From contig SMSO01000033.1 of assembly GCA_004764695.1 (NCBI GenBank), positions 2,681,001 through 2,745,000 of the forward strand: a DNA stretch of 64,000 nucleotides, given 5' to 3'. This stretch comes from Schizochytrium sp. TIO01. Taxonomy: Eukaryota > Sar > Bigyra > Thraustochytrida > Thraustochytriidae. The notes below the pieces were generated by a model. It searched no databases. It was not told where the DNA came from and saw only the letters and a program-made list of their open reading frames with translations. Positions 53,516-64,000 of this stretch are shown piece by piece. Each line of letters begins with the position of its first letter. The first letter of the stretch is position 1. The position numbers and the translations under genes are program-made.

Positions 53516-53551
53516 GGTTTTGGTTTTGCTTTGCCTTGGCAAACCAAAACC
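53516..53551. repeat. Inverted repeat (hairpin) upstream of the SLC25 gene
   Basis: Arms GGTTTTGGTTTTGC and GCAAACCAAAACC pair over about 13 bp with one unpaired base around a 9-base loop. It lies ~155 bp upstream of the SLC25 ATG and could be a regulatory or transcript-leader structure. Confidence 0.7.
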
Positions 53552-55076
53552 AATCTCTTTCTGTTGTGCTTTGCCTGCTTTTAATAGTGCTTTTGGTATG
53601 AACAAACTTTTTAAATCTGTTCTTGCGCTTTTGAATTTTTGAATTCTTCTTATAAAACACTGCTAAAACAGAAGAGGTGAAAGGGAGGTTTATTTTTTAT
53701 TTTTATTTTTATTTTCAAAATTTCAAATATATTTCATCGACTTTATCTTTAAAGTTCATCAAAAAAGCGTTTAAAAACAACAAACATTACCTTTTGTTTA
53801 GTCTAAAACAAATAACAACTTGAGAAGAAAATAAAATGAAAAAATACTAAAATAAATCATGGCAAAAGCTGCATTTTTCGCTAGCAGGAACGAATGTGCG
53901 TGCTCGTGATGGTGGTGTCTCGAAGGAGGAGACTGCTCGAAGAAGAAAGGACACGACTCAATTATCTCTGCGCTGCCTTTGCGTATATGTGCAGCCTCTC
54001 CCTATATATATATATGCGTGTGTGCCGTTTGCACGCATAGACACCGCTTTCGATGTTTCAATTCACTCGATTTCGTTCGCATGATTGCCCGAATGGCTTT
54101 TTTATCCAATGGGTTTGGGAAACATTCTCTTTCAATGTGCTTTGTTGTGCTATTGTGAATCATGTTAACATTTTGATTTAAAATTAAAAAGGCATTCTGC
54201 ATATATGTAATGTTTTTAAACATCAAAAAAGCTATAAATGAGCGTGAAAGCAAAGCGATGCATGAAAAGGCAGGACAGAGACAACCTACGAAGGAGACAG
54301 AGACAGCCATAAAGAGCTCAGCATGTGCCGCTTCTTCATAAGCTGCGAGGCGACCGGCGTCGTGAGCGAGAGGGAGAGCTAAAAGGGCGTACAGGCCGTG
54401 CAGAAGAAGCACCACCTGCAGCACCTGAGCTTGGCTGCCGCCACGTTTGTGTCTGCATTTCCAGTTTCTTGGGGGGACCTCTAAAAAGCTGAGGAAACAG
54501 TGAGACTCAAATTGATCATTGGAAAAAGAGCAGGACCCATATTAACAGGGGATATAAATTATTCCAGCAAGGCCCGTGGCGGCGAAGTCCCAGCTCAATA
54601 TGGACTCTTTATTAGCAGGAGAAGGACGATTGAAAAATGCTTATTTCTTAATTGAAGTAATAAAATAAAATAAAAATATATGTTTTCATCGTCGTGAGTA
54701 TATATGGATAATTAAAACACTAAAATAAAAAAACAATCGAATAGAGTTGACTCAGCAATAAATGAGCGTCGAGAGCGATAAATGGATGTGGGTCGTTGAG
54801 TTTCTCTGCATGATAATAATACTGCCTGCTTTGAAGGTCAGTCAGTCAATCTCGCCTCCTACTCATGATACGTGTTACCTCCTACCTCCATAATGCTCTT
54901 TCGTACCTCGCTTGCGAGTTATGAACCCAACTCAGTCAGCTCAATCAATCAATCAGAAAAGTGCAATCTATTTTTCTAAGCGCCCTCTCGAATACTTTCA
55001 CACAATATATATGTACACAATAACTTGGCAAAATAAACAGTAAATTAAAACAAAACAAAACAACAGCACAACAGCA

Positions 55077-55116
55077 CAAACAAACAAACAAACAAACAAA
55101 CAAACAAACAAACAAA
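55077..55116. repeat. Microsatellite (AAAC)n
   Basis: About ten tandem AAAC copies. Confidence 0.95.
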
Positions 55117-55665
55117 AAGCGCGGCACATATACATAAATACACACGGACTGAGAGAGAGAGAGTCGAGACAGCGGCTCTGCTCTGCTCGGAGAGCGTTTC
55201 TTGCGTTGCCCTCGATCTCTACAGAGTCCAAGGTTGCCAACTTGCTACTGTCCACTTCGGCTGCTGCACAGGTTGGAGCACAGCGTATCTCTGGAGGAGC
55301 GAGATCGATGATCTTCGTGCAAATTCGAGATCGAGGTGAGCTTACTTGACACGGAGAGATAGATTGGTGGATAAGGGAGGAATGAATGAAGCCAAGGTCT
55401 AAAATCCTTCTCACTCTACTAGGCAGCCATTGGGTTGAAATGAGCTTCACGCAGTGTTGAAGACGAGGAGAAATGCGTCGAGCGAAACGCAATTGGTTGG
55501 GGAGTTATGCGCCAAGATTTTTGGCGTACGCAAGTTTTCATGGCGCTGTTGTTGTTGTTTCCCAGGCTGATGTGATACCCCCATTCCAAGGCATGAGAGA
55601 AACTCGAGAGGGATTTCAGGTTTTCTCTAAGAAGATAGACAATCAAACAGATAAATATATACATA

Positions 55666-55696
55666 TATATAAATAAATAAATAAATAAATAAATGA
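55666..55696. repeat. Microsatellite (AAAT)n
   Basis: About seven AAAT copies, followed by imperfect AATG/AATA units. Confidence 0.9.
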
Positions 55697-58600
55697 ATAA
55701 ATACATGAATGAATGAATACGAAGCAGAGCATGCCAATCTAATGTTCGTCCTGCGGCATTTTCTATTTTATTGCTGATTTATTAACTTCACCTTTAATAC
55801 ATATCTTCTAGCGCAAAGTGCCTCTATTTATAATACCTCGGAAAAAAGAAAGAGAGAGAGAGAGAGAGAAAGAAAGAAAGAAATCGCGAGAACACTTTTC
55901 ACAAACACAATTAAACACCACTGATGAGGCGTGGCTCGCCAATTAGGCGTAAGCAGCGGGCCCTTCTCCCTTTTCAAGAGCTCACGCGCTCCTTTTCGCA
56001 CATCGCTGCCCGTATTTGCCACATCCAGAACACAGCACCACCGCCAACAGCAGCCGCAAGAACAGCGAGAACAGCAAGAACAGCTATAAGTTGTGCTACA
56101 CCAGATATACGGCGTGAAAACGAAAAGCAGGTACAGCTAGTACCTACCTACCTACCTGACTAGGCATGGATGGATCGATCACGAGGCTCAAAGAGAGAGA
56201 AAGAGAGCGGATGGAATGGAAAGCCATTCATCGAGATGCGCAGGTCCCGTATTCTTCGCACGGGCGCCGGTGTGGAATTAAAGCTTGTCGGCGGAGCTGC
56301 TAGCGGGGTAGTAGAGACTATTAAGACGAGGGGACAGAAAGAAAGCCAATCTTTCGAACAGTCAAAAGAAAGAGCTGACCTGACTATATATTGTGAAAGC
56401 TGATCATCATAGTTCAATTGGATGATGAGATGAGCCTCTTCGCCTATTTATTTCTTTCTTTGTTTATTTATTTGATTGTTTGATTGTTTGATTATTTATT
56501 AGTTTGGTTTGGTTTGGTTTGTCTTACTTCTCTTTTCCTGATAAGTCCTGAAGAGTGAGAGTCACCATCATCATGGCGCGGTAACTGATGATAATGGCGA
56601 AAGGGCTTTCAGGGGAGGTTTGAATAGGCGAAGAAATATGGCGTTGGTGTTTGTTTCCCTCTTCTATATAAAAACAAGTTCTGCTTTCTTGAAAATGGCA
56701 GGCCTTTCGATTTGTTATTCTTTTTCTTTCCTCACTGAGTTTAGCACTAAAAACGCAATGAAAACTTTGAAGGGAGGCGTTGAGCGAATGGACTGACTGC
56801 GAGGAGGCAGAGAAAAGACGCACAGCGCTCGCTTTCTTTCTCTCTTTCTCTCTCCTTTCACGCGCGTGTGTCTGTCACCTTCTTTGGAGGCTGGTCTTCG
56901 GCTGCCTTAGCCTCGTCTTCCCACGCTCTCTGAGCATCGCGGCGGCAGCCTCGCAATCGTTTGCAACGATCAGATTGGCCTCCTCATGGCTATAACGACC
57001 CGAAATGGCCAAAGCTGCACGTATATGAATATATATATATCACAGTTCGATGATGTCTATCTATGTTTGGTTCTTGATTCTCTGCGCAAAGCAGCGCAAC
57101 TGTGCTTTTTATTTATTAGCAAAACATGACGAAGAAGAGCATTTGAACTCTATCTATTCTGTTCTCTCTCGTTCAATAAAGGTTTTTAAATGATTTTTGT
57201 TTTAAAATTAAAGTAATTGAAATTAAATCATTGCCTATAAATTAAACAGTATCATTGCAGAGAAAGAAAAAAAAGTCGGGACTGGATCTCGACAAGGAGG
57301 GAGGGAGGGCGAAAGAGAAGCCGCTCAGCGAGTGGCGGAGAAGCGTTGCGCAGTTCTCGCTCGCTGCTTTGGCCGACTCGCTCTCCAGCGAGCCTTATCA
57401 GGGGGTGGCGGCGTGCATGCACACCCTGGCCAGCTAGATAATTAATCAGATAGTACACGGCGATACTCACTCGAAACACGATGCCTTTGATCGACCAATC
57501 GCCGCGAGTCCTGAATGCGGCGCATGCATCAAACTATTATCTATCTTTCTTTTCTCTTCAGAAAAGAGGCTTAGAAAGGGAAACAACTTTTTTTTTTTCT
57601 TTTTTTTCCTGTTTACATTAAAAAAAATAGAGCAATAGTATTTAACTTTATATTTAATTTTAGTTTTTAAAAAAATGTTATGATGGAGAATGGTAAAAAA
57701 GGCGCCTCTTTCATTTATTAGACGGTTCGATTTTAAGGTCGTTTGAATACATTTTCTAGCGAAAACAATTAATCAACTGTAGTGGAAGTGCCATCAAGTA
57801 CAGCCTGGTTCCAATAGAAGTATATGGAGCATCGTGTGGCTCTGAAGGCCTGAGAAACGAGCAAAGCAGTGCGTTGAAAACCACAAAAATAGACTCGTGG
57901 ACCACAGGCTGCTGCCTCAAAGGCCGTGTGTTAGCGATGAAAGTCGATCAGATGCCGCACTTTGCAGGCCCCTGTGCTGGTTGGCTTCGGCTTTTTGGCG
58001 CTTCACGGATGGGCTCTGTGACCTCCAAGGAAACAGACCACTGAGACCCGAGGATAAGGAACATAATAAGTAACCCCCCTTTTGGCATATAGTCTCACTC
58101 CCTATCTTGAAAGTGCTAAATATCAGGCACAGCAAATTGCTGCACATCAAAACCGATCGATTATCGCTGGCTGACGGAGAGATGTCCTGGGAAACCCGAG
58201 CCTGTGTATACTTTGGGCGTAAGCAACTGCGTGCACCATTATCGCACGAACTTGAATGTCACAGTGAATGATTGGATGTAAGCCATCTATCTATCTTGAA
58301 GATGGTTAATTGTTGTTCAACTCTTGAGCACATTTGGAAAAGAAATAAAACTATAGGTATGTTACTACTACCTAATCTAACTAACAAATTAGCCAACTAA
58401 CTAAGTTATGCTAAGCTATGATAAGTAAGTAAAACTAAGTAAAACTAAGTAAGAAGGTACCTCACTAACTAACTGATACTGTTAGGATGGCATAAAAACG
58501 AAAAGGTCATAGGAGAGCAAAAAGGCAGATCGCCCGTGGGGTGGTGACTTTAGGAGTTACATAGGTTCTGCTAGCCTAAGCAGGCACGTGAAAAGTACCG

Positions 58601-59215
58601 GCACCGAAGAGTCGAAGCTTCTGGACATTGACAGGATTTATGAGCGATTCGATGAGACTTTGAGGGTACCGGGTGTCCTTACCTTCTGAGTTACACGTTC
58701 ATGATGAAAGCGACGACGACCTTCGCACGATTTAGTATCTCTGCTGCTCTCTTCCAAGCCATCACCATCACCCCTGTGTTAGTTGGGCAGCGATTCTCGG
58801 CGGCTCACCAGGAGCCAAGGATTCCTCTCCCTTTCATTATACGTTCTTACCGCTGTTTTGCTCTTTCCATATATCTTTTTTCTCAAGCTTCCTTTTGTTT
58901 GTTTTCGTTGCACTTTTATTATTTTGCGGTAGGTACATTTAGTGACTGTAAGCAGTGAAGAGAAGAGCAACTTGTTTTTATGTTTATATTAGTGTTAGTT
59001 AATTAATTAATTAATTGATTAATTAATTGAAATAAGATGCCGCCGCTGTATTTAAAGTTTTAAATAACATACTTTTGAAAGAGGAAACAGCAGAATAATA
59101 GTTTTCAGGCGTAGTTCTAAATTTATATATTTTCTAAAAATAGTTACTATGGAACATGAAGTTCTAATTGGAGAGCGAAGGAATTGGCGCTTCAAATGGC
59201 TTGCTTGCTGGTGAT

Positions 59216-59247
59216 GCTTGCTTGCTCGCTCGCTCGCTCGCTTGCTG
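59216..59247. repeat. Microsatellite (GCTT/GCTC)n
   Basis: About eight tetranucleotide copies alternating between CTTG and CTCG forms. Confidence 0.85.
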
Positions 59248-59427
59248 ACAGGTCGAGACAGTGCAGAAGACGCATGAACCTACCCTCGCAGCAGCTATCG
59301 GCTCGATTTTGAAGGCCGGCCGATAGAATTGAGATGCCGTAAAAAGTCCGTCTTGAAGACAGAGAGAAAGAGAGACCATTTCACTCGCATGCACTCGTGC
59401 AAAAAGAGAGATAGAGAGAACGAGATT

Positions 59428-59483
59428 GATTGATCGATAGTTCGATCAATCGATCAATCGATCGATCGATAGACAGATAGATA
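59428..59483. repeat. GATC/GATA-type imperfect tandem repeat
   Basis: A run of ATCG/ATCA/GATA tetranucleotides with several internal palindromic GATC sites. Confidence 0.8.
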
Positions 59484-61677
59484 CGCAGAGCATGCGCCGC
59501 AAGCAATCGAGGGCCCACGATCGTCCGCGGCGCCGAGGCGAGCGTGATGGCTTGAGTGAGCCGCAGTTGTGCTCACGAACGCAGGTGCAGCTAACGAGCA
59601 GTCTCCTGAGTTTGGCCCACAGATCATGGAAGCGGCAGTCTTCTTTCTTTCTTTTTGTCTGTCTGTCTGTGTCTGCAATTAATTAATGCCTGAAATCTTC
59701 GAGACCTGCCTCAAGCTTGAACACACAGCCTCGCGAGCAATTCCTGCAGAGGTCTTCCTGCTTCCGCACTTGCTTGCTTGTTTCCCGAAGCAAGGACGCA
59801 CGCACGCACGCCCGGTCACGATGGGGTGGTGGCATGGGCTTCGATCCGTGTCGAGCGAGCGATCTTTCAAGTTAGTTCCCTTCGCCGCCGCACATTTTCC
59901 ATCCGTCTTCGTCCATCTTTCTATCTATCTCTCTCTCTATATATATATATATATGTATCGAATGGCCAAATTATTCATCATTGATTGATTGATTGATTGC
60001 TGTTCTTTGCAAACTCGATCTAGACGGTCGATCGACAACTTAGTACTACGCGGCGAAGTCAGTCTGCTGAAGCGAGCAAGTCAACGATTTGGTTTGTGTC
60101 GTGTTGTGTCGTGTCGTGTTTTGTCTTGGAGCTGCCATTGCAAAGTTGGGGTAAAACCCTAGAAACCTGGCATACTCCACAACTCGTGGCGGGAAGGAAT
60201 CGAGGTATCTTAGACATAACTAACTAACTTACTAACTAACTATTCATGGCATTCTTCGATGGTGCATAGATTTTTGGAGACCAACTTCATCGCTTAATCT
60301 TGCTAATTTGATCAGAACTCGCTTGCGTGTGGCCAATCAGGTCCACGGGAGAGATTATTGAGATGCCGGTATTATGGTTTCTGGTCGCGGTCGCGGCCTT
60401 GAAGCCCTTTTTTTGTTTACGTGGATTTTCAACGTTAGAACTTCAGAGGCAACGAAGGAGTGGGTTGTGGAAACCTGTAGCTTCGAGTTACTTGCTGTTG
60501 CAATAATGGAAGCAGTGTTCACATCATTGCGTGCAATTCGCTACCAAGTTAGACTGTAGATAGGCGCGTAATGAGTGAGCTAGAATTGCTGATTGATGAA
60601 AAGGAGGCACTCGCAAACTACTCTACTCTCGTGATAACATCCGTCGTCAGGCAGTTATAGTCAGGGAGAGAGAAGTACTCTAATTTATATCAATCAGAGG
60701 TTGAAACTACAATTATTGCGCAAACTCAGAAATTCTGCAATCAGCCGTGCAGCTGGAGCGTTATCTCGAGACAATCCTGCTCTGACTGACTGCTCCAACA
60801 CAGCTGCCATGTGCATTCATTCCGAAAGTTTGCGACGATTCGCTTCGTACAATTTGGGGACGCCACCCTCTAGACACTGCAACTCAACAGGAGTGAAGGC
60901 AATCGTGCCGATCACACCACATTAGACAAATTATGATAGTATGAGCTGCTTCTATCCAAATGAAAGGAATCCATAGAAGTCGCCTGTAATTACCGAGAGT
61001 GCCAAAAGGTTGAAGCATTACCTGAATAAGTTTACTTTTCAATTTCATTCCAATGTTCTCGAGGCCCAAACTCTCAAAGACATCAGCATAATGCAGTCAA
61101 AAACCTAAAATACACTTGCCTTTGTACTGCCTGCCTATAGGTCCTCGCTGTGCACAAATGCAGCATGAAAGTACAGGCTGTCACTGCCTTTGATGGGAAC
61201 AGGTATGAATTATTGAATGATTGACCGAGCAAAAATATTGTGCGAAAATTACAACATGGATGGTCTTGGAGGCCACGGCACCATTTAATGCAAAGAGAAG
61301 TAGCACTAGCACTGCTATTAGCATCCACAGTAGGGGTCCCAGTAGCACCCCTCTTTTATTATGTATTTTCTACTCTTGTTGTACGTAGATATAAAAGAAA
61401 AGAAGAAAAAAAAGCATGATTGTATTTATTATATTTGTTTATTTTAAAATTATTGTTAATTTCTTTAATTTTAATTTTAAAAATCAGCCGAATTTTAGAA
61501 TGAAAGTTGTAATCGGAGTTGAGTGACAGTCTCAGGATGACTGTGTACTTCTTCAACTTGAAGACCTTCTACAAAACATTGCCATTTGCAAATGACGCAG
61601 AGTCGTAACCACCATATGAAAGTGTAATCAGGCAGAAATTGCACACCACATTGTATCTATCTGAAGTGCTTCGATCC

Positions 61678-61796
<119 letters not shown>

Positions 61797-62552
61797 CGGT
61801 TATGGCCAAATGACGCTGTAGTGTCTTTGCTGTCGTGCTTTCGTTAGTAAAATGTGCTGCAGTTGTATCTTTATAATGAAATTAAATCGCGATTAATCAT
61901 TCTGTAGCTAAAGCTGCCTAGAAAGCGCAGCAACACTGTACCTTGCAGGAACTCGGCACTGGACTTGGGCTATCTGCGCTATGCTGCTCTCGAGACTTTT
62001 GTAAAGCTCCATCGGCCGCAATGAGTTGGCGTTGCGGATTATTGATTGAACAATGGCTGCCTTCTATCTGCCTGGCTATATACATGTTTATCTACCTAGC
62101 TAGAGCTTATCAGCTAATTAGTTAGCTAAGGGGACAGAGCTGCAAGGAGCAATGCTTACGCCGTGTCTTGTGTGACGTTTTACTCCCACAGAACCTTTAC
62201 TTTTTGCCACCTGACCCGGATCCGTGCAGCCGTTTCTTCATCCACTGTCCGTCGTCATGTGCTGCGCCAATTCGTTTATAAATGAAATATTCGTACCAAC
62301 TAGCTAGCTTCGAGGTATTTCGAAAATAAAGCTGCCCACAAGGTGAAGGAGGCTGCTGCTCCCGTCCTTCCAATCGACTCCCTGCCACGGACCCTTTATG
62401 AACTTCATGGCGAGCTTTTGGCTGCTGCTTCGCCATGAATCGCTATAGCGCCGAGTCGTTCGCTTATTCGATACTTATTTCTACTTTTTTGTTTTTCCTC
62501 CTTTTTCTTCTTCTGATCGATCGGTTTTAATTGCTTCACTTCATACGAAAGT

Positions 62553-62587
62553 AGACTCAACTCAACTCAACTCAACTCACTCACTCG
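62553..62587. repeat. Microsatellite (CTCAA)n
   Basis: About six copies of CTCAA running into CTCA units. Confidence 0.9.
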
Positions 62588-63371
62588 TTTTGTGAACTAA
62601 CTTGATCCTGAACGAAAGAATACATAGCTTAGGTATACCTACTCCAGAGTACCTGCCTACTTTTGTCTAAATCTACGTATCCATCTATCTATCTATCAAC
62701 TTGATAAAAGGGTTTATTCAATGTGTGAATTATACGGGTATAGCCATTCATATTCACTCGAATTGAGCTCATTCACAGCCAATGCACTGCGAGCTCACGG
62801 CTTCGGTGGGCCGCGTACGTACGAGGCAAATGAAGAAGCGAGCGAGCTAGAGAAGGATCGATTGAGTGATTGATTGATTGATCGATCGATTGACTGAGTG
62901 AGTGAGTCATGAACTGAAAGCAACTGCGGACAGCCGTCCGTCCTCACTGGGAAAGAAAGCCCAGGACCACGCGAAGAACGCCGAAGGGGGACAAATGAAA
63001 GCAAGGATGAAGAATGCATTGATGTAACAATGAAGCACATTTTCGCAAACCAATGAAAGGAAAACAACCAACAATAAATCATCAGCATCAGCAGCAGCAG
63101 CAACAATAGCAACAACCACAACGACAACCACAACGACAGCAATAGCAGCAGCGAGAAGAACTTGTTGAACCCCTTTCTCTGAATGGACGGGTAGAGAAGA
63201 GAACGAAACAACGCGAAAGCGTCAAAAGAAGAACGCGAAGACAATGTCAGCTGCCGCTCGCGACTGTTGAATGGAGTAGTCGCATCATATGACACGATGA
63301 GCCAGCCTGAGTTTTGCTGAGGATTAATGTCCGCGGTATCCAGGACCGCAAAATTTGTGCGTAAATGAAAA

Positions 63372-63373
<2 letters not shown>

Positions 63374-63422
<49 letters not shown>
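63374..63422. repeat. Microsatellite (ATTG)n
   Basis: About twelve uninterrupted ATTG copies. On the other strand this is CAAT, so it is the same repeat class as the AATC array at 61678 in opposite orientation. Confidence 0.95.
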
Positions 63423-64000
63423 TTAGAGCAGAAATGAAAACCTTGCTGGCTGCTGTGGCATATACACCAGTCCGGTATGCTTGTCTCTCGCGTGGTATTA
63501 GGGATCTCTCTTCAGTAATACTCTCTTCTTTGATAGTATGCTTTTTTTAAGAATACATTTTTATCAAAAAGGTGAAAGCTTTTGAGATGATCATCGGTCT
63601 CTCTTCGAATAATAAAATATTTTATAAACATGATACTTTATTTAATAATCTTTGAAATATATGTATGCATCAGGCAACTTTGGTACAAATGAAAGTCTTG
63701 ATGAGATTAAATTTTAATACTTCTATGAGTAACACTCTTAAAGCGTTTTTTGTATTTTTCAAGCTTCATCCCCCCCCTCTGTTTCGCATTTCCGCGCAAG
63801 GTCCCCTTCACGTATCACGAGCTTCTTCTTATTTTCATAAACAACACAGCGCGAAACAATATTTGTTTTTAATTTAATTTTAATTTAATCCAAAAAACAA
63901 TTATAACCGTGTCTCCCATTTCTTTACATTTAAAAAAAAATAAAAATTAAAAAATCACCTTTAAAATGTAGAATAAATTAAAACATTTTCCCTTAAAACT

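Overview
This window is nuclear DNA from a eukaryote, most likely a stramenopile-like protist. A labyrinthulomycete (thraustochytrid) would fit best, but no marker gene proves it. The grounds are long, mostly intronless genes separated by 0.3-3 kb of AT-rich spacer, GT-AG introns where introns exist, many tri- and tetranucleotide microsatellites, mitochondrial-type nuclear genes (an ICT1/ArfB release factor, LETM1, an SLC25 carrier) and multi-domain signalling proteins. I saw no tRNA, rRNA, CRISPR array or intact transposon.

Layout: an armadillo-like/ConA-like giant protein enters from the left edge (+). Next come a 7-TM TMEM198/TM7SF3-like protein (-), a coiled-coil protein ending in a CaaX box (-), the release-factor-like gene (+), a repeat-bearing unknown protein (-), a 14-exon LRR-kinase-RING/IBR gene (+, 15227-21860), a ~12-TM unknown membrane protein (+) and LETM1 (-). 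After these come a putatively dual-acylated charged protein (+), an EF-hand protein (-), an LRR-kinase-TIR gene (+, 36704-40414), a His-rich coiled-coil protein (-), a small membrane-anchored protein (+), a WD40-like protein (-), an acidic VQEEV-repeat protein (+) and an SLC25 carrier (-). From 23 kb to 53 kb the ten genes alternate strand without exception. The last ~10.6 kb has no gene I can support and is full of microsatellites.

The standout is 15227-21860. Eleven near-regular ~305-bp units each carry one 84-nt exon that encodes exactly one 28-residue leucine-rich repeat, flanked by phase-2 GT-AG introns. Splicing them (with a short first exon, a twelfth degenerate LRR exon and a cap exon) gives one uninterrupted frame into a coiled-coil, protein kinase and RING/IBR-type zinc module, 1283 residues in all. 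The introns look nearly as alike as the exons, so the array appears to have expanded recently by duplicating exon-intron cassettes. The most variable residues lie at the LRR positions that face the ligand-binding surface, and one of them is the codon split by every intron.

A second LRR-kinase gene 15 kb away ends in a TIR domain and a second TIR-like domain. Together these look like a family of LRR sensors with a kinase relay and swappable E3-ligase or TIR outputs, reminiscent of innate-immune receptors. The domain calls and splice model come from direct reading of the sequence. The immune role is inference.
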